DNA of 64,000 nucleotides from NCBI GenBank assembly GCA_020099315.1, contig CP083650.1:2914001-2978000 (forward strand). Reading direction: 5' to 3'. Source of the stretch: Citrobacter europaeus. Lineage in GTDB: Bacteria > Pseudomonadota > Gammaproteobacteria > Enterobacterales > Enterobacteriaceae. Shown here in pieces: positions 49,020 through 63,017 of the stretch (the first letter of the stretch is position 1; every line of letters starts with the position of its first letter). The translations under genes and the position numbers were made by a program. The notes beneath the pieces are model-generated. The model searched no databases and had not been told where the DNA came from. It saw nothing but the letters and a program-made list of their open reading frames with translations.

Positions 49020-49049
49020 CTCCAGAGGTCGGCCAAACGACTTCTGGAG
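49020..49049 (+). promoter_or_regulatory. Hairpin overlapping the amyA ribosome binding site
   Basis: CTCCAGA (49020-49026) pairs with TCTGGAG (49043-49049), with inner GTCG/CGAC pairs. The GGAG of the 3' arm is the best SD for amyA (8 nt before ATG 49058), so the hairpin would hide it. It could also be the fliT-side terminator, but no T run follows. Confidence 0.55.
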
Positions 49050-49057
49050 CACGGAAG

Positions 49058-50545
49058 ATGAAAAATCCCACGTTATTGCAGTATTTTCACTGGTATTACC
49101 CTGAGGGCGGTCAACTCTGGCCCGAACTTGCCGAACGCGCAGGCGGACTCAATGACATCGGCATCAATATGGTGTGGTTACCTCCCGCCTATAAAGGCGC
49201 ATCCGGCGGCTACTCCGTTGGCTACGACTCCTACGATCTGTTTGATCTGGGCGAATTCGACCAAAAGGGAACCGTCGCCACCAAATACGGCGATAAAAAC
49301 CAGCTGCTGGCGGCGATAGACGCGCTAAAACACAATGATATTGCCGTCCTGCTCGACGTGGTGGTCAACCACAAAATGGGCGCGGATGAGAAAGAGAATA
49401 TCCGCGTTCAGCGGGTTAACGCCGACGATCGCACGCAAATAGATGATGAGATAGTCGAATGTGAAGGCTGGACGCGTTACACCTTCCCTGCCCGCGCAGG
49501 CCAGTACTCGCAATTCATTTGGGACTTTAAATGTTTCAGCGGCATTGACCATATCGAAAATCCAACCGAAGACGGCATTTTTAAAATCGTTAACGACTAC
49601 ACCGGTGAAGGCTGGAACGATCAGGTTGATGATGAGTTGGGTAATTTTGATTATCTGATGGGCGAAAACATCGATTTCCGTAATCACGCGGTCACCGAGG
49701 AGATCAAATACTGGGCTCGCTGGGTGATGGAGCAAACCCAGTGCGACGGTTTTCGCTTAGATGCCGTGAAACATATTCCGGCATGGTTTTATAAAGAGTG
49801 GATCGAGCACGTACAGGAAGTCGCTCCCAGGCCACTGTTTATCGTCGCGGAATACTGGTCCCACGAGGTCGATAAGCTACAAACCTACATTAATCAGGTG
49901 GAGGGGAAAACCATGTTGTTCGATGCCCCTTTGCAGATGAAATTCCACGAAGCCTCCCGTCAGGGTCGTGATTACGACATGAGCCAGATTTTCACCGACA
50001 CGTTAGTGGAGGCCGATCCATTTCATGCCGTAACGCTGGTAGCCAACCACGACACTCAGCCCTTACAGGCGCTCGAAGCCCCTGTCGAGCCGTGGTTTAA
50101 GCCGCTGGCCTATGCGTTGATCCTGTTACGAGAAAACGGCGTGCCGTCGGTGTTTTATCCTGACCTCTACGGAGCGCATTACGAAGACACTGGCGGAGAT
50201 GGCGAAACCTATCCTATCGACATGCCGATCATCGAGCAGCTTGATGAACTGATCCTCGCGCGCCAACGCTTCGCGCACGGGGTACAGACGCTCTTTTTCG
50301 ATCATCCTAACTGTATTGCTTTTAGCCGCAGCGGAACGGATGAAGATCCCGGCTGTGTGGTGGTCCTGTCTAACGGCGATGATGGGGAGAAGACAATTAA
50401 TCTCGGCGCGAATTATGGCAATAAAACCTGGCGTGACTATCTGGGAAATCGCGAAGAAAGCGTGGTCACCGATGAAAACGGTGAAGCAACGTTTTTCTGT
50501 AACGGCGGTAGCGTCAGCGTGTGGGTAATTGAGGACGTGTTGTAA
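49058..50545 (+). CDS. amyA: Cytoplasmic alpha-amylase AmyA
   Basis: Hydrolyses maltodextrins and glycogen-derived glucans in the cytoplasm; no signal peptide is present. The 495-residue GH13 protein shows the catalytic motifs [21 protein letters not shown] (nucleophile Asp), IVAEYWSHE (acid Glu) and VANHDTQP (transition-state Asp). Not related to flagella; it is simply next door in enterics. Confidence 0.97.
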   Translation: MKNPTLLQYFHWYYPEGGQLWPELAERAGGLNDIGINMVWLPPAYKGASGGYSVGYDSYDLFDLGEFDQKGTVATKYGDKNQLLAAIDALKHNDIAVLLDVVVNHKMGADEKENIRVQRVNADDRTQIDDEIVECEGWTRYTFPARAGQYSQFIWDFKCFSGIDHIENPTEDGIFKIVNDYTGEGWNDQVDDELGNFDYLMGENIDFRNHAVTEEIKYWARWVMEQTQCDGFRLDAVKHIPAWFYKEWIEHVQEVAPRPLFIVAEYWSHEVDKLQTYINQVEGKTMLFDAPLQMKFHEASRQGRDYDMSQIFTDTLVEADPFHAVTLVANHDTQPLQALEAPVEPWFKPLAYALILLRENGVPSVFYPDLYGAHYEDTGGDGETYPIDMPIIEQLDELILARQRFAHGVQTLFFDHPNCIAFSRSGTDEDPGCVVVLSNGDDGEKTINLGANYGNKTWRDYLGNREESVVTDENGEATFFCNGGSVSVWVIEDVL

Positions 50546-50552
50546 AACTTAA

Positions 50553-50577
50553 CCCCGGTGGCCGTTGGCTACCGGGG
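50553..50577. terminator. Bidirectional hairpin between amyA and yedD
   Basis: CCCCGGT (50553-50559) pairs with ACCGGGG (50571-50577) between the convergent stops. Confidence 0.7.
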
Positions 50578-50585
50578 CGTATAAC

Positions 50586-50999
50586 TTATGGCAGTGGCGT
50601 GGCCAGCGGCGTTTTCTTTAACGCGTCAGCACATTCCTGCGTCGGGCGATCGACCCGCTGCAGCGTCATACCGTCATATTCCAGCGTATTGCCTTCCCGC
50701 TCAATCTCATACAGCTCGCGTTTCACCGTCACGTTGGTGAGATCGCCTGAAATCATCGTCAGTTTCCCCGGCAGGGCAATGACCCGCTGCCACTGGCGAC
50801 AATCCAGCGTATCGCCCTCTTTTGTTACCACCAGGCTGGCAATCGCTTCCGGGCTGACCAGGCTGCGTTGCGGACCTTTTGACTGCCAGTATCCTTCCAG
50901 ACCGGCTGGCGCTGGCGTTTTCACCACGTCGTTATAATTTTCTACTTCGGCGCATCCGGTAAGCGCCAGAAATACACCAACGATTGCTAATTTTTTCAT
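50586..50999 (-). CDS. yedD: Lipoprotein YedD
   Basis: A 137-residue predicted outer-membrane lipoprotein: signal MKKLAIVGVFLALTGC with lipobox LTGC (Cys16). The body matches E. coli YedD (TKEGDTLDCRQWQRVIALPGK, YEIEREGNTLEYDGMTLQRV). Function unknown. Two tandem ATG codons occur (51002, 50999); the second gives the family length with better SD spacing (AGGATGA). Confidence 0.93.
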   Translation of the reverse strand: MKKLAIVGVFLALTGCAEVENYNDVVKTPAPAGLEGYWQSKGPQRSLVSPEAIASLVVTKEGDTLDCRQWQRVIALPGKLTMISGDLTNVTVKRELYEIEREGNTLEYDGMTLQRVDRPTQECADALKKTPLATPLP

Positions 51000-51184
51000 C
51001 ATTCATCCTGCATGCGAAGAAAATGGGATTGTGGCATTAAAGGCCTGATGCCGCCAGCCTTTCGGCTGCGTTGAGAAAGATTGATCCAGACGGTATTACC
51101 TCTTATTACTCATAGTCAAAAATTCTGATCGGTGTAGTATCCACACTTCTTGTTACATACCTTCTGAGTTCAGAGGCAAAACGC

Positions 51185-52390
51185 ATGTCATGGCAACACT
51201 TCAAACAGGCCTGGTTAATTAAATTTTGGGCCCCCGCCCCTGCGGTCATCGCAGCGGGTATTCTCTCTACTTATTATTTCGGCATTACGGGAACCTTCTG
51301 GGCCGTGACCGGAGAATTCACTCGCTGGGGTGGTCAAATCCTGCAACTTTTTGGCGTGCATGCCGAAGAGTGGGGATACTACAAATTGATCCATCTCGAA
51401 GGCTCGCCCCTGACCCGCATTGACGGGATGATGATCCTCGGCATGTTTGGTGGCTGTTTTGCTGCCGCGCTGTGGGCAAACAACGTCAAATTACGCATGC
51501 CGCGCAGTCGGGTGCGCATTATGCAGGCGATAGTCGGCGGGATGATCGCCGGTTTCGGTGCCCGACTGGCAATGGGCTGTAACCTGGCCGCATTCTTCAC
51601 CGGCATTCCGCAGTTCTCGCTACACGCCTGGTTTTTCGCACTGGCAACGGCTATTGGCTCGTGGTTTGGCGCACGCTTTACCCTGCTGCCGATGTTCCGT
51701 ATTCCGGTCAAAATGCAGAAAGTCTCCGCCGCTTCACCGTTGACGCAAAAACCGGACCAGGCCCGTCGCCGTTTTCGCCTCGGCATGCTGGTGTTTATCG
51801 CCATGATCGGCTGGGCGCTACTCACCGCAATGGATAAACCCAAGCTCGGTCTGGCGATGCTGTTTGGCGTCGGGTTTGGTCTGCTGATTGAACGGGCGCA
51901 GATCTGCTTCACCTCCGCCTTCCGCGACCTGTGGATTTCCGGTCGCACCCATATGGCAAAAGCGATCATCTTCGGGATGGCGGTCAGCGCCATCGGTATC
52001 TTTAGCTACGTGCAACTTGGCGTTGAGCCTAAAATCATGTGGGCGGGTCCAAATGCGGTGATCGGCGGCTTGCTTTTCGGCTTCGGTATTGTTTTAGCGG
52101 GCGGGTGTGAAACCGGCTGGATGTACCGCGCCGTTGAAGGTCAGGTACATTACTGGTGGGTTGGTCTGGGCAACGTAATTGGCTCGACCATTCTGGCCTA
52201 CTACTGGGATGATTTTGCTCCCGCGCTTGCCACCAACTGGGACAAAGTGAATCTGCTTAACACCTTCGGCCCGCTCGGTGGTCTGCTGGTGACCTATCTG
52301 CTGTTATTTGCCGCGCTGATGCTGATTATCGGCTGGGAAAAACGTTTCTTCCGTCGCGCAGGGCTGACGCCTGCCAAGGAGTCTGTATGA
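51185..52390 (+). CDS. yedE: YeeE/YedE family sulfur/selenium-related membrane transporter
   Basis: A 401-residue membrane protein with about ten segments and duplicated YeeE/YedE (TsuA-type) motifs: FGARLAMGCNLAAFFTG and FGIVLAGGCETGWMYRAVEG, each with the conserved cysteine of the thiosulfate/selenium transport path, plus ERAQICFTSAFRDLW. Probably imports thiosulfate or a selenium compound. Overlaps yedF by 4 nt, which supports a sulfur-relay function. Confidence 0.92.
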   Translation: MSWQHFKQAWLIKFWAPAPAVIAAGILSTYYFGITGTFWAVTGEFTRWGGQILQLFGVHAEEWGYYKLIHLEGSPLTRIDGMMILGMFGGCFAAALWANNVKLRMPRSRVRIMQAIVGGMIAGFGARLAMGCNLAAFFTGIPQFSLHAWFFALATAIGSWFGARFTLLPMFRIPVKMQKVSAASPLTQKPDQARRRFRLGMLVFIAMIGWALLTAMDKPKLGLAMLFGVGFGLLIERAQICFTSAFRDLWISGRTHMAKAIIFGMAVSAIGIFSYVQLGVEPKIMWAGPNAVIGGLLFGFGIVLAGGCETGWMYRAVEGQVHYWWVGLGNVIGSTILAYYWDDFAPALATNWDKVNLLNTFGPLGGLLVTYLLLFAALMLIIGWEKRFFRRAGLTPAKESV

Positions 52391-52620
52391 AAAATATCGT
52401 GCCTGATTATCGCCTCGATATGGTCGGCGAACCGTGCCCGTACCCGGCTGTAGCCACGCTGGAAGCGATGCCGCAATTGAAGAAAGGTGAAATTCTGGAA
52501 GTGGTGAGCGATTGCCCGCAGTCAATCAACAATATTCCACTGGATGCGCGTAATCACGGTTATACGGTGCTGGATATTCAGCAGGATGGCCCAACGATCC
52601 GCTATTTGATTCAGAAATAA
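52387..52620 (+). CDS. yedF: TusA-family sulfurtransferase-like protein YedF
   Basis: A 77-residue TusA-like protein with the CPYP motif (GEPCPYPAVATLEAMPQLKKG); the cysteine at residue 17 is the sulfur carrier. A second conserved Cys (VVSDCPQS) is present. Paired with the transporter yedE, it probably accepts sulfur or selenium from it. Specific acceptor unknown. Confidence 0.94.
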   Translation: MKNIVPDYRLDMVGEPCPYPAVATLEAMPQLKKGEILEVVSDCPQSINNIPLDARNHGYTVLDIQQDGPTIRYLIQK

Positions 52621-52626
52621 CTCGTT

Positions 52627-52653
52627 GCCGGATGGCGCTGCGCTTATCCGGCA
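52627..52653. repeat. REP element between yedF and fliE
   Basis: GCCGGATGGCGctgCGCTTATCCGGC, a single REP palindrome between convergent genes. Confidence 0.8.
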
Positions 52654-52674
52654 AACATTCTCTGCACGCAGTCT

Positions 52675-52989
52675 CTACACCTGCATCGACATCACTTCCT
52701 GATACGCCGACACCAGTTTATTACGCACCTGAATACCCATCTGCATCGATACCGACGCTTTTTGCATATCGGTCATCACATCATTCAGCGCAATACCCGG
52801 TTCACCGAGGGTAAATTTCTCAGCCTGCACACGGGATGCGGTTTGCACATCGCTGATCCTGTCTAACGCTGCATGCAGTTGACCGGCAAAACTCACGGTC
52901 GGTTGTGGCTGCAAATCCTGCATTTTTGCTGACATCGCCGTGGTCTGTAGCTGGCTGATGACCCCTTCAATCCCCTGTATTGCCGACAT
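52675..52989 (-). CDS. fliE: Flagellar hook-basal body protein FliE
   Basis: A 104-residue exported protein joining the MS ring to the rod; among the first substrates of the export gate. Start [21 protein letters not shown] and conserved C-terminal helix [17 protein letters not shown] fit the family. Monocistronic and divergent from fliF. Confidence 0.96.
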   Translation of the reverse strand: MSAIQGIEGVISQLQTTAMSAKMQDLQPQPTVSFAGQLHAALDRISDVQTASRVQAEKFTLGEPGIALNDVMTDMQKASVSMQMGIQVRNKLVSAYQEVMSMQV

Positions 52990-53205
52990 TCTGATCCCCT
53001 GGATGATTTTTTACGTAGTTGAGATTACCAGTTAGTCAATAAGATAAAGGCGTTAAATAACGATAAAAAACCACGGTTTTTAACGCATAGAAAAATTCGA
53101 AACCGCAAATAATGAGACCGTCAATTTTTCGAGTTTGCTGACCCGGGAGTGAGTCTTGTTCCACTTTGCAAAAAACGCCGTCCACGATAAGCCACGAGGT
53201 GCGAG
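52990..53205. promoter_or_regulatory. Divergent fliE/fliF promoter region
   Basis: 216 bp holding the class 2 promoters of both units; FlhDC boxes are expected, but I cannot place the halves confidently. The fliF SD GAGGTG lies at about 53196-53201. Poly-A/T-rich tracts occupy 53050-53110. Confidence 0.5.
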
Positions 53206-56578
<3,373 letters not shown>

Positions 56579-56579
<1 letters not shown>

Positions 56580-57949
56580 TGACCACTCGCCTGACTCGCT
56601 GGCTCAATACACTGGACAACTTCGAAGAGAAAATGTCGCTACTGCCTGCGGTGCGCCGTTACGGTCGACTGACCCGTGCCACCGGGCTGGTGCTGGAGGC
56701 CACGGGATTACAATTGCCGCTCGGCGCCACCTGCGTTATTGAGCGTCAGGACGGCAACGAAACCCAGGAAGTCGAAAGTGAAGTTGTGGGCTTTAACGGT
56801 CAGCGTCTGTTTCTGATGCCGCTCGAAGAGGTCGAAGGCGTTTTGCCTGGCGCGCGCGTGTACGCAAAGAACATTGCTGGCGAAGGTCTGCAAAGCGGCA
56901 AGCAATTACCGCTTGGCCCTGCACTGCTCGGGCGGGTGCTAGACGGTAGCGGCAAACCGCTCGACGGACTGCCCGCCCCGGATACCACCGAAACCGGGGC
57001 GTTGATTACTCCGCCGTTTAACCCGCTCCAACGTACCGCGATTGAACACGTACTGGATACCGGCGTACGTCCCATCAACGCGTTGTTAACCGTTGGTCGC
57101 GGCCAGCGTATGGGACTTTTCGCAGGCTCCGGCGTTGGTAAAAGCGTTCTGCTCGGCATGATGGCGCGCTATACCCAGGCCGATGTTATCGTCGTGGGCC
57201 TGATTGGCGAACGTGGCCGTGAAGTTAAAGATTTCATTGAAAATATCCTCGGAGCCGACGGTCGCGCACGCTCGGTGGTGATTGCCGCTCCGGCAGATGT
57301 CTCGCCGCTATTACGTATGCAAGGCGCGGCCTATGCTACGCGTATTGCTGAAGATTTCCGCGATCGTGGACAGCACGTATTGCTGATTATGGACTCCCTC
57401 ACCCGCTACGCGATGGCGCAACGTGAGATAGCCCTGGCGATCGGCGAGCCGCCGGCAACCAAAGGTTATCCCCCTTCAGTATTCGCCAAATTACCGGCGC
57501 TGGTTGAACGTGCCGGGAACGGTATTCACGGCGGCGGTTCAGTTACCGCGTTTTATACGGTACTGACCGAGGGTGACGACCAGCAGGACCCCATTGCGGA
57601 TTCCGCGCGCGCGATTCTGGACGGCCACATTGTGCTGTCACGTCATCTGGCTGAGGCGGGTCACTATCCGGCCATCGATATTGAAGCCTCGATCAGCCGC
57701 GCTATGACCGCGCTCATTAGTGAACAACACTATGCGCGGGTGCGTAACTTTAAACAGTTGCTATCCAGCTTCCAGCGCAACCGCGATCTGGTTAGCGTGG
57801 GGGCGTATGCCAAAGGCAGCGATCCCATGCTGGATAAAGCCATCGCCTTATGGCCGCAACTGGAAGCGTTCTTACAGCAAGGCATCTTTGAACGGGCTGA
57901 CTGGGAAGATTCTCTGCAAGCTTTAGAACTGATTTTCCCTGGTGTGTGA
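56579..57949 (+). CDS. fliI: Flagellar export ATPase FliI
   Basis: ATPase of the flagellar type III export apparatus, related to the F1 beta subunit. The 456-residue protein has Walker [12 protein letters not shown] near residue 180, [13 protein letters not shown], and Walker [15 protein letters not shown] 56579 is the family start ([10 protein letters not shown]); the frame opens at 56537 inside fliH. Confidence 0.98.
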
Positions 57950-57970
57950 TTAAGCAGGAGAGCATAGGTC

Positions 57971-58414
57971 ATGGCACAACATGGTGCATTAGCAACATTG
58001 AAAGACCTGGCTGAAAAAGAGGTAGATGACGCCGCTGTCTTATTGGGAGAGATGCGTCGTGGCTGTCAGCAGGCGGAAGAGCAGTTGAAGATGCTGATCG
58101 ATTATCAGCATGAGTATCGCAACAATCTTAACACTGACATGGGTCAGGGTATTACCAGCAATCGCTGGATCAATTACCAGCAATTTATTCAGACGCTGGA
58201 AAAAGCCATTGAGCAACATCGCCAACAGCTCAATCAATGGACGCAGAAAGTGGACCAGGCTTTGAACAGTTGGCGTGATAAAAAACAACGTTTACAGGCA
58301 TGGCAGACTCTGCAGGACAGACAAACCTCGGCGGCATTGCTGGCTGAAAACCGCCTGGATCAGAAAAAAATGGATGAATTTGCTCAGCGCGCAGCTATGA
58401 GGAAACCCGAATGA
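57971..58414 (+). CDS. fliJ: Flagellar export chaperone FliJ
   Basis: A 147-residue antiparallel coiled-coil protein, the central stalk of the export ATPase (like the gamma subunit). Heptad-rich from residue 10 to 130. It starts [22 protein letters not shown] as in other enterics. CAGGAG precedes the ATG; overlaps fliK by 4 nt. Confidence 0.96.
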   Translation: MAQHGALATLKDLAEKEVDDAAVLLGEMRRGCQQAEEQLKMLIDYQHEYRNNLNTDMGQGITSNRWINYQQFIQTLEKAIEQHRQQLNQWTQKVDQALNSWRDKKQRLQAWQTLQDRQTSAALLAENRLDQKKMDEFAQRAAMRKPE

Positions 58415-59625
58415 TTACTTTACCCCAACTGATTACCACCGACACCGACGTAGCCGCAGGTCTTCAGTCTGGCAAAGCGGTAGATTCAGCCGAGGATTTT
58501 TTAGCGCTGCTGGCTGGCGCATTAGGTGCGGGCGACGCACAGGGTAAAGACGCCCCGCTGTCGCTTGCCGACTTACAGGCGGCCGGTAGCAAACTGCAAA
58601 AAGGGTTGCTGCAAAAAAATGGCGATCCAACCCCGTCGCTCAAGTTATCCGAGCTGCTGGCGCAAAAAGAGATGCAAACCGATGCGTCTCTTGCTGACAT
58701 GACAGACGCTCAGCAACTGTTGTCAGCCCTCACGCCCTCCTTGAAAGCTAATGCCCTGACAACACTGGGCAAAGTCGCTCAGCAGGATGAAAAAACCACC
58801 ACGCTCAGCGATGACGATCTCGCCAGCCTGAGCGCGTTGTTCGCCATGCTGCCAGGACAACCACTGGCTACGCCTGCCATCGACAGCGCGCCAGTCCCAG
58901 TTGATGCCGCACTTTCGGCGTTGTCACGCGGCACGGTACACGGCGCTATCGCCGATAACGCGGGCGAATTGCTGCCCGGTGATGCCAAAAAAGGCAAAGC
59001 GGATATTGCCAATCCTGGCAGCAGCCTGGATCAGACAAACAATCCGACGCTAACCCCGTTGACGGCAGCAGCGACGACCAAAGCGGAAATTGACAGTTCC
59101 CCTTCGCCAACCAGCGTTGGCGTTACGGCGGCTCCGTTAAGTAGCCCGCAACCCCATGCTCAGCCGTTACCGACCGCCGCCCCCGTGCTCAGCGCCCCAT
59201 TGGGTAGCCACGAATGGCAGCAATCTCTGAGCCAGCACGTCACGCTGTTTACGCGTCAGGGTCAGCAAAGCGCAGAACTGCGCCTGCATCCACAGGATCT
59301 CGGCCAGGTGCATATTTCCCTCAAGCTGGATGACAACCTCGCGCAGCTGCAAATGGTATCGCCACACAGTCACGTACGTGCTGCGCTGGAAGCCGCGTTA
59401 CCGATGCTGCGTACGCAGTTGGCTGAAAGCGGGATCCAGCTTGGGCAAAGCAGTATCAGTAGTGAAAGCTTTGCCGGCAATCAGCAGTCTTCCGGGCAGC
59501 AACAGCAGACGGGTCGCGCTCAGGGACAAGACATTTTTGCCGCTGAGGATGACGCCGTACTGGCTACGCCAGCCTCACTGCAAGCCGCAGCTCGCGGTGA
59601 TGGAGCAGTAGACATCTTCGCCTAA
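58411..59625 (+). CDS. fliK: Flagellar hook-length control protein FliK
   Basis: Secreted molecular ruler that stops hook growth and switches export specificity. The 404-residue protein has a disordered Ala/Pro/Thr-rich N-terminal and middle region and a conserved C-terminal switch domain ([44 protein letters not shown]). About 29 residues longer than E. coli FliK, with the extra length in the disordered ruler region. Confidence 0.96.
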   Translation: MITLPQLITTDTDVAAGLQSGKAVDSAEDFLALLAGALGAGDAQGKDAPLSLADLQAAGSKLQKGLLQKNGDPTPSLKLSELLAQKEMQTDASLADMTDAQQLLSALTPSLKANALTTLGKVAQQDEKTTTLSDDDLASLSALFAMLPGQPLATPAIDSAPVPVDAALSALSRGTVHGAIADNAGELLPGDAKKGKADIANPGSSLDQTNNPTLTPLTAAATTKAEIDSSPSPTSVGVTAAPLSSPQPHAQPLPTAAPVLSAPLGSHEWQQSLSQHVTLFTRQGQQSAELRLHPQDLGQVHISLKLDDNLAQLQMVSPHSHVRAALEAALPMLRTQLAESGIQLGQSSISSESFAGNQQSSGQQQQTGRAQGQDIFAAEDDAVLATPASLQAAARGDGAVDIFA

Positions 59626-59640
59626 CGCCAGAGGTAGCAT

Positions 59641-59691
59641 GATTATCCGCGTCTTTTCCACGCTTTGTCGTGGACAGGACACGGGATAATC
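59641..59691 (+). other. Two-tier hairpin between fliK and fliL
   Basis: Outer arms GATTATCC (59641-59648) and GGATAATC (59684-59691), inner arms TCCACG (59657-59662) and CGTGGA (59669-59674). It lies in the 104-bp gap between fliFGHIJK and fliLMNOPQR. It could partly terminate the first operon or protect mRNA ends; the class 2 promoter of fliL overlaps this stretch. Confidence 0.55.
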
Positions 59692-59729
59692 AGCCCATAA
59701 GCTGTACCGAAACAGGAAGCCCGTATCTG

Positions 59730-60197
59730 ATGACTGACTCCGCGATTAACAAAAAAAGTAAACGCGCTATTTGGATCCCTCTGCTGGTATTAATTACCCT
59801 CGCCGCCTGCGCAACTGCGGGGTATAGCTACTGGCGCATGCAGCAGCAGCCGTCCGCCAGCGTCAAAGCGGAACCGGCTCCACCGCCAGCCCCGGTATTC
59901 TTCGCGCTGGATACCTTTACCGTCAATCTGGGTGATGCGGACCGTGTACTGTATATCGGTATCACACTGCGTATGAAAGACGAGGCGACGCGTTCACGTC
60001 TTAACGAATATCTGCCGGAAGTACGCAGCCGTTTGCTGCTGCTGTTTTCCCGCCAGAACGCGGCTACGCTCGCCACCGAAGAAGGTAAGCAACAGTTGAT
60101 TACCGCCATCAAAGAGACGCTCGCGACTCCGCTCGTTGTTGGTCAACCCAAACAGGTTGTCACCGACGTTCTTTATACAGCTTTTATTCTGCGGTAA
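59730..60197 (+). CDS. fliL: Flagellar stator-associated protein FliL
   Basis: Single-pass inner-membrane protein that surrounds stators and supports torque, especially in swarming. The 155-residue product has a short cytoplasmic N-terminus, one membrane segment ([20 protein letters not shown], residues 16-35) and a periplasmic SPFH-like domain ([20 protein letters not shown]). ATG 59730 is chosen by family start [15 protein letters not shown] and AGGAAG upstream. Confidence 0.96.
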   Translation: MTDSAINKKSKRAIWIPLLVLITLAACATAGYSYWRMQQQPSASVKAEPAPPPAPVFFALDTFTVNLGDADRVLYIGITLRMKDEATRSRLNEYLPEVRSRLLLLFSRQNAATLATEEGKQQLITAIKETLATPLVVGQPKQVVTDVLYTAFILR

Positions 60198-60201
60198 AGA
60201 C

Positions 60202-61206
60202 ATGGGCGACAGTATTCTTTCTCAGGCTGAAATCGACGCATTGCTTAACGGCGATAGCGAAACTAAAGACGAACCCATTTCCGGTATCGCAAAAGAAAGC
60301 GATATTCGTCCTTACGATCCCAACACCCAGCGCCGCGTAGTACGTGAGCGTTTACAGGCGCTGGAGATTATTAACGAACGCTTCGCGCGCCAGTTCCGTA
60401 TGGGATTATTTAACCTGTTGCGCCGTAGCCCGGATATTACCGTGGGTGCGATCCGTATCCAGCCATACCACGAGTTTGCGCGTAACTTACCGGTTCCGAC
60501 CAACCTGAACTTAATCCACCTGAAGCCGCTGCGCGGTACGGGTCTGGTGGTGTTCTCACCGAGTCTGGTATTTATCGCCGTTGATAACCTGTTCGGCGGT
60601 GATGGACGCTTCCCGACGAAAGTTGAAGGTCGGGAATTTACCCATACCGAACAGCGCGTTATCAACCGCATGCTGAAGCTGGCGCTGGAAAGCTACAGCG
60701 ACGCGTGGAAGGCCATCAATCCGCTGGAAGTGGAATACGTTCGTTCCGAGATGCAGGTGAAATTTACCAATATCACCACCTCTCCTAACGACATCGTGGT
60801 GAATACTCCGTTCCACGTTGAAATTGGCAACCTGACCGGTGAATTTAACATCTGTCTGCCATTCAGCATGATTGAACCGTTGCGTGAGCTGCTGGTGAAC
60901 CCGCCGCTGGAAAACTCGCGTAATGAAGATCAGAACTGGCGCAATAATCTGGTGCGTCAGGTTCAGCATTCTGAACTGGAGCTGGTGGCAAACTTTGCCG
61001 ACATTCCGCTGCGGCTATCCCAGATTTTAAAACTGAAACCCGGCGATGTACTGCCGATTGAAAAACCCGACCGCATTATTGCTCATGTGGACGGCGTGCC
61101 TGTACTGACCAGCCAGTATGGCACCGTAAACGGTCAGTATGCGTTACGCGTAGAACATCTGATAAACCCGATTTTGAATTCGCTGAATGAGGAACAGCCC
61201 AAATGA
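60202..61206 (+). CDS. fliM: Flagellar motor switch protein FliM
   Basis: C-ring protein that binds phospho-CheY. The 334-residue protein begins with the CheY-binding peptide GDSILSQAEIDALLNGDS, followed by the GGXG middle domain (VDNLFGGDGRFPTK) that contacts FliG and a C-terminal SpoA domain. ATG 60202 follows fliL by 4 bp; the frame extends upstream into fliL but the peptide start is diagnostic. Overlaps fliN by 4 nt. Confidence 0.98.
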   Translation: MGDSILSQAEIDALLNGDSETKDEPISGIAKESDIRPYDPNTQRRVVRERLQALEIINERFARQFRMGLFNLLRRSPDITVGAIRIQPYHEFARNLPVPTNLNLIHLKPLRGTGLVVFSPSLVFIAVDNLFGGDGRFPTKVEGREFTHTEQRVINRMLKLALESYSDAWKAINPLEVEYVRSEMQVKFTNITTSPNDIVVNTPFHVEIGNLTGEFNICLPFSMIEPLRELLVNPPLENSRNEDQNWRNNLVRQVQHSELELVANFADIPLRLSQILKLKPGDVLPIEKPDRIIAHVDGVPVLTSQYGTVNGQYALRVEHLINPILNSLNEEQPK

Positions 61207-61616
61207 GTGATATGAATAATCCGTCCGATGAGAACACTGGCGCATTGGACGATCTGTGGGCTGACGCGTTAAACGAGCAAAAAACCACGCCCACCAAAAG
61301 TGCGGCCGATGCGGTATTCCAGCAGTTAGGTGGCGGCGACGTCAGCGGTGCTTTGCAGGACATCGATCTGATCATGGACATTCCGGTCAAACTGACCGTC
61401 GAATTGGGCCGTACCCGCATGACCATCAAAGAACTGCTGCGTCTGACGCAGGGTTCGGTCGTCGCATTGGATGGTCTGGCTGGCGAGCCGCTGGATATCC
61501 TGATCAACGGTTACCTGATTGCCCAGGGTGAAGTGGTGGTGGTCGCAGATAAATACGGCGTTCGTATCACCGACATTATTACCCCATCAGAACGCATGCG
61601 CCGTCTGAGCCGTTAA
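61203..61616 (+). CDS. fliN: Flagellar motor switch protein FliN
   Basis: C-ring base protein and docking site for FliH. The 137-residue protein has a disordered acidic N-terminus and a C-terminal SpoA domain (LIMDIPVKLTVELGRTRMTIKELLRL, GYLIAQGEVVVVADKYGVRITDII). Confidence 0.97.
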   Translation: MSDMNNPSDENTGALDDLWADALNEQKTTPTKSAADAVFQQLGGGDVSGALQDIDLIMDIPVKLTVELGRTRMTIKELLRLTQGSVVALDGLAGEPLDILINGYLIAQGEVVVVADKYGVRITDIITPSERMRRLSR

Positions 61617-61618
61617 GC

Positions 61619-61993
61619 ATGAATACCCAGGCGACAGTTTCTCAGCCAGCCGCCGTACCCGGCTCACCGCTGGTACAGGTAAGCGGCGCGCTGTTTGGGA
61701 TCATCGTATTGATCCTGGCTGCGGCCTGGGTCATTAAGCGTCTGGGGTTTGCCCCCAAAAGCGCTGGTACGCGCGAACTGAAAGTTACTGCGAGCACCTC
61801 ACTGGGTCCACGTGAGCGCGTGGTGATTGTTGAGGTTGAAGATGCGCGCCTGGTGCTGGGCGTCACGGCCTCGCAAATTAACGTATTGCACACCCTGCCC
61901 GCGGCGCCTGCCGAGGCAGAAGAAAAACCGGCCTCCCCCGCGGATTTCCAGGCCATGATGAAGAGTTTGCTCAAGCGTCCTGGGAGATCCTGA
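61619..61993 (+). CDS. fliO: Flagellar export scaffold protein FliO
   Basis: Membrane protein that helps assemble the FliP ring of the export gate. The 124-residue product has one membrane segment ([20 protein letters not shown]) and a cytoplasmic tail with [23 protein letters not shown]. Starts 2 bp after the fliN stop and ends 1 nt into fliP. Confidence 0.95.
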   Translation: MNTQATVSQPAAVPGSPLVQVSGALFGIIVLILAAAWVIKRLGFAPKSAGTRELKVTASTSLGPRERVVIVEVEDARLVLGVTASQINVLHTLPAAPAEAEEKPASPADFQAMMKSLLKRPGRS

Positions 61994-62730
61994 TGCGCCG
62001 TTTGTTATCCATCACGCTGGCAGGCTTATGGCTTTTCAGCCCTGTAGCCCTCGCTCAGCTTCCGGGACTGGTAAGCCAGCCGTTGCCAGGCGGCGGACAA
62101 AGCTGGTCTTTGCCAGTGCAAACGCTGGTGTTTATCACCTCGCTGACGTTCCTGCCCGCCATTTTATTGATGATGACCAGCTTCACCCGCATCATCATCG
62201 TTTTCGGCCTGTTACGAAATGCGCTGGGAACACCTTCTGCACCGCCGAACCAGGTGCTACTGGGGCTGGCGCTATTTTTGACCTTTTTCATCATGTCGCC
62301 AGTAATCGACAAAATTTACGTCGACGCGTATCAACCGTTCAGTGAAGAGAAGATCTCCATGCAGGAAGCCATGGAGAAAGGCGCACAGCCGCTGCGTGAG
62401 TTTATGCTACGCCAAACCCGTGAAGCGGATCTGGCGCTGTTCGCTCGTCTGGCAAACAGCGGCCCACTGCAAGGACCAGAAGCCGTACCGATGCGAATTT
62501 TGCTTCCGGCCTATGTCACCAGCGAGCTGAAAACGGCATTTCAGATAGGTTTTACTATTTTTATTCCGTTTCTGATTATCGACCTGGTCATCGCCAGCGT
62601 GCTGATGGCGCTCGGGATGATGATGGTCCCCCCGGCCACGATCGCGCTGCCGTTCAAGCTGATGCTGTTTGTGTTGGTAGATGGTTGGCAGCTGCTTGTC
62701 GGCTCGCTGGCACAAAGCTTTTACAGTTAG
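61993..62730 (+). CDS. fliP: Flagellar type III export gate protein FliP
   Basis: Core of the export gate (FliP5Q4R1). The 245-residue protein has a cleavable signal peptide ([17 protein letters not shown]) and four membrane segments. Family signatures include [19 protein letters not shown] and [22 protein letters not shown]. Confidence 0.98.
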   Translation: MRRLLSITLAGLWLFSPVALAQLPGLVSQPLPGGGQSWSLPVQTLVFITSLTFLPAILLMMTSFTRIIIVFGLLRNALGTPSAPPNQVLLGLALFLTFFIMSPVIDKIYVDAYQPFSEEKISMQEAMEKGAQPLREFMLRQTREADLALFARLANSGPLQGPEAVPMRILLPAYVTSELKTAFQIGFTIFIPFLIIDLVIASVLMALGMMMVPPATIALPFKLMLFVLVDGWQLLVGSLAQSFYS

Positions 62731-62739
62731 AGGCGCGAA

Positions 62740-63009
62740 ATGACTCCTGAATCGGTCATGATGATGGGCACAGAGGCGATGAAGGTCGCCCTGGCCCTTG
62801 CCGCGCCGTTGCTGTTGGTCGCCCTCGTCACAGGTCTTATCATCAGTATTTTGCAGGCGGCGACCCAGATTAATGAAATGACGCTGTCCTTCATTCCCAA
62901 AATTGTCGCGGTGTTTATTGCCATCATTGTTGCCGGACCGTGGATGCTTAACCTGCTGCTCGACTACGTACGTACGCTGTTCAGCAATATCCCCTATATC
63001 ATCGGGTAG
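62740..63009 (+). CDS. fliQ: Flagellar type III export gate protein FliQ
   Basis: An 89-residue two-segment membrane protein wrapping the FliPR core. Starts [29 protein letters not shown], with the conserved [16 protein letters not shown] loop. 9 bp after fliP. Confidence 0.97.
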   Translation: MTPESVMMMGTEAMKVALALAAPLLLVALVTGLIISILQAATQINEMTLSFIPKIVAVFIAIIVAGPWMLNLLLDYVRTLFSNIPYIIG

Positions 63010-63017
63010 ATGACATT

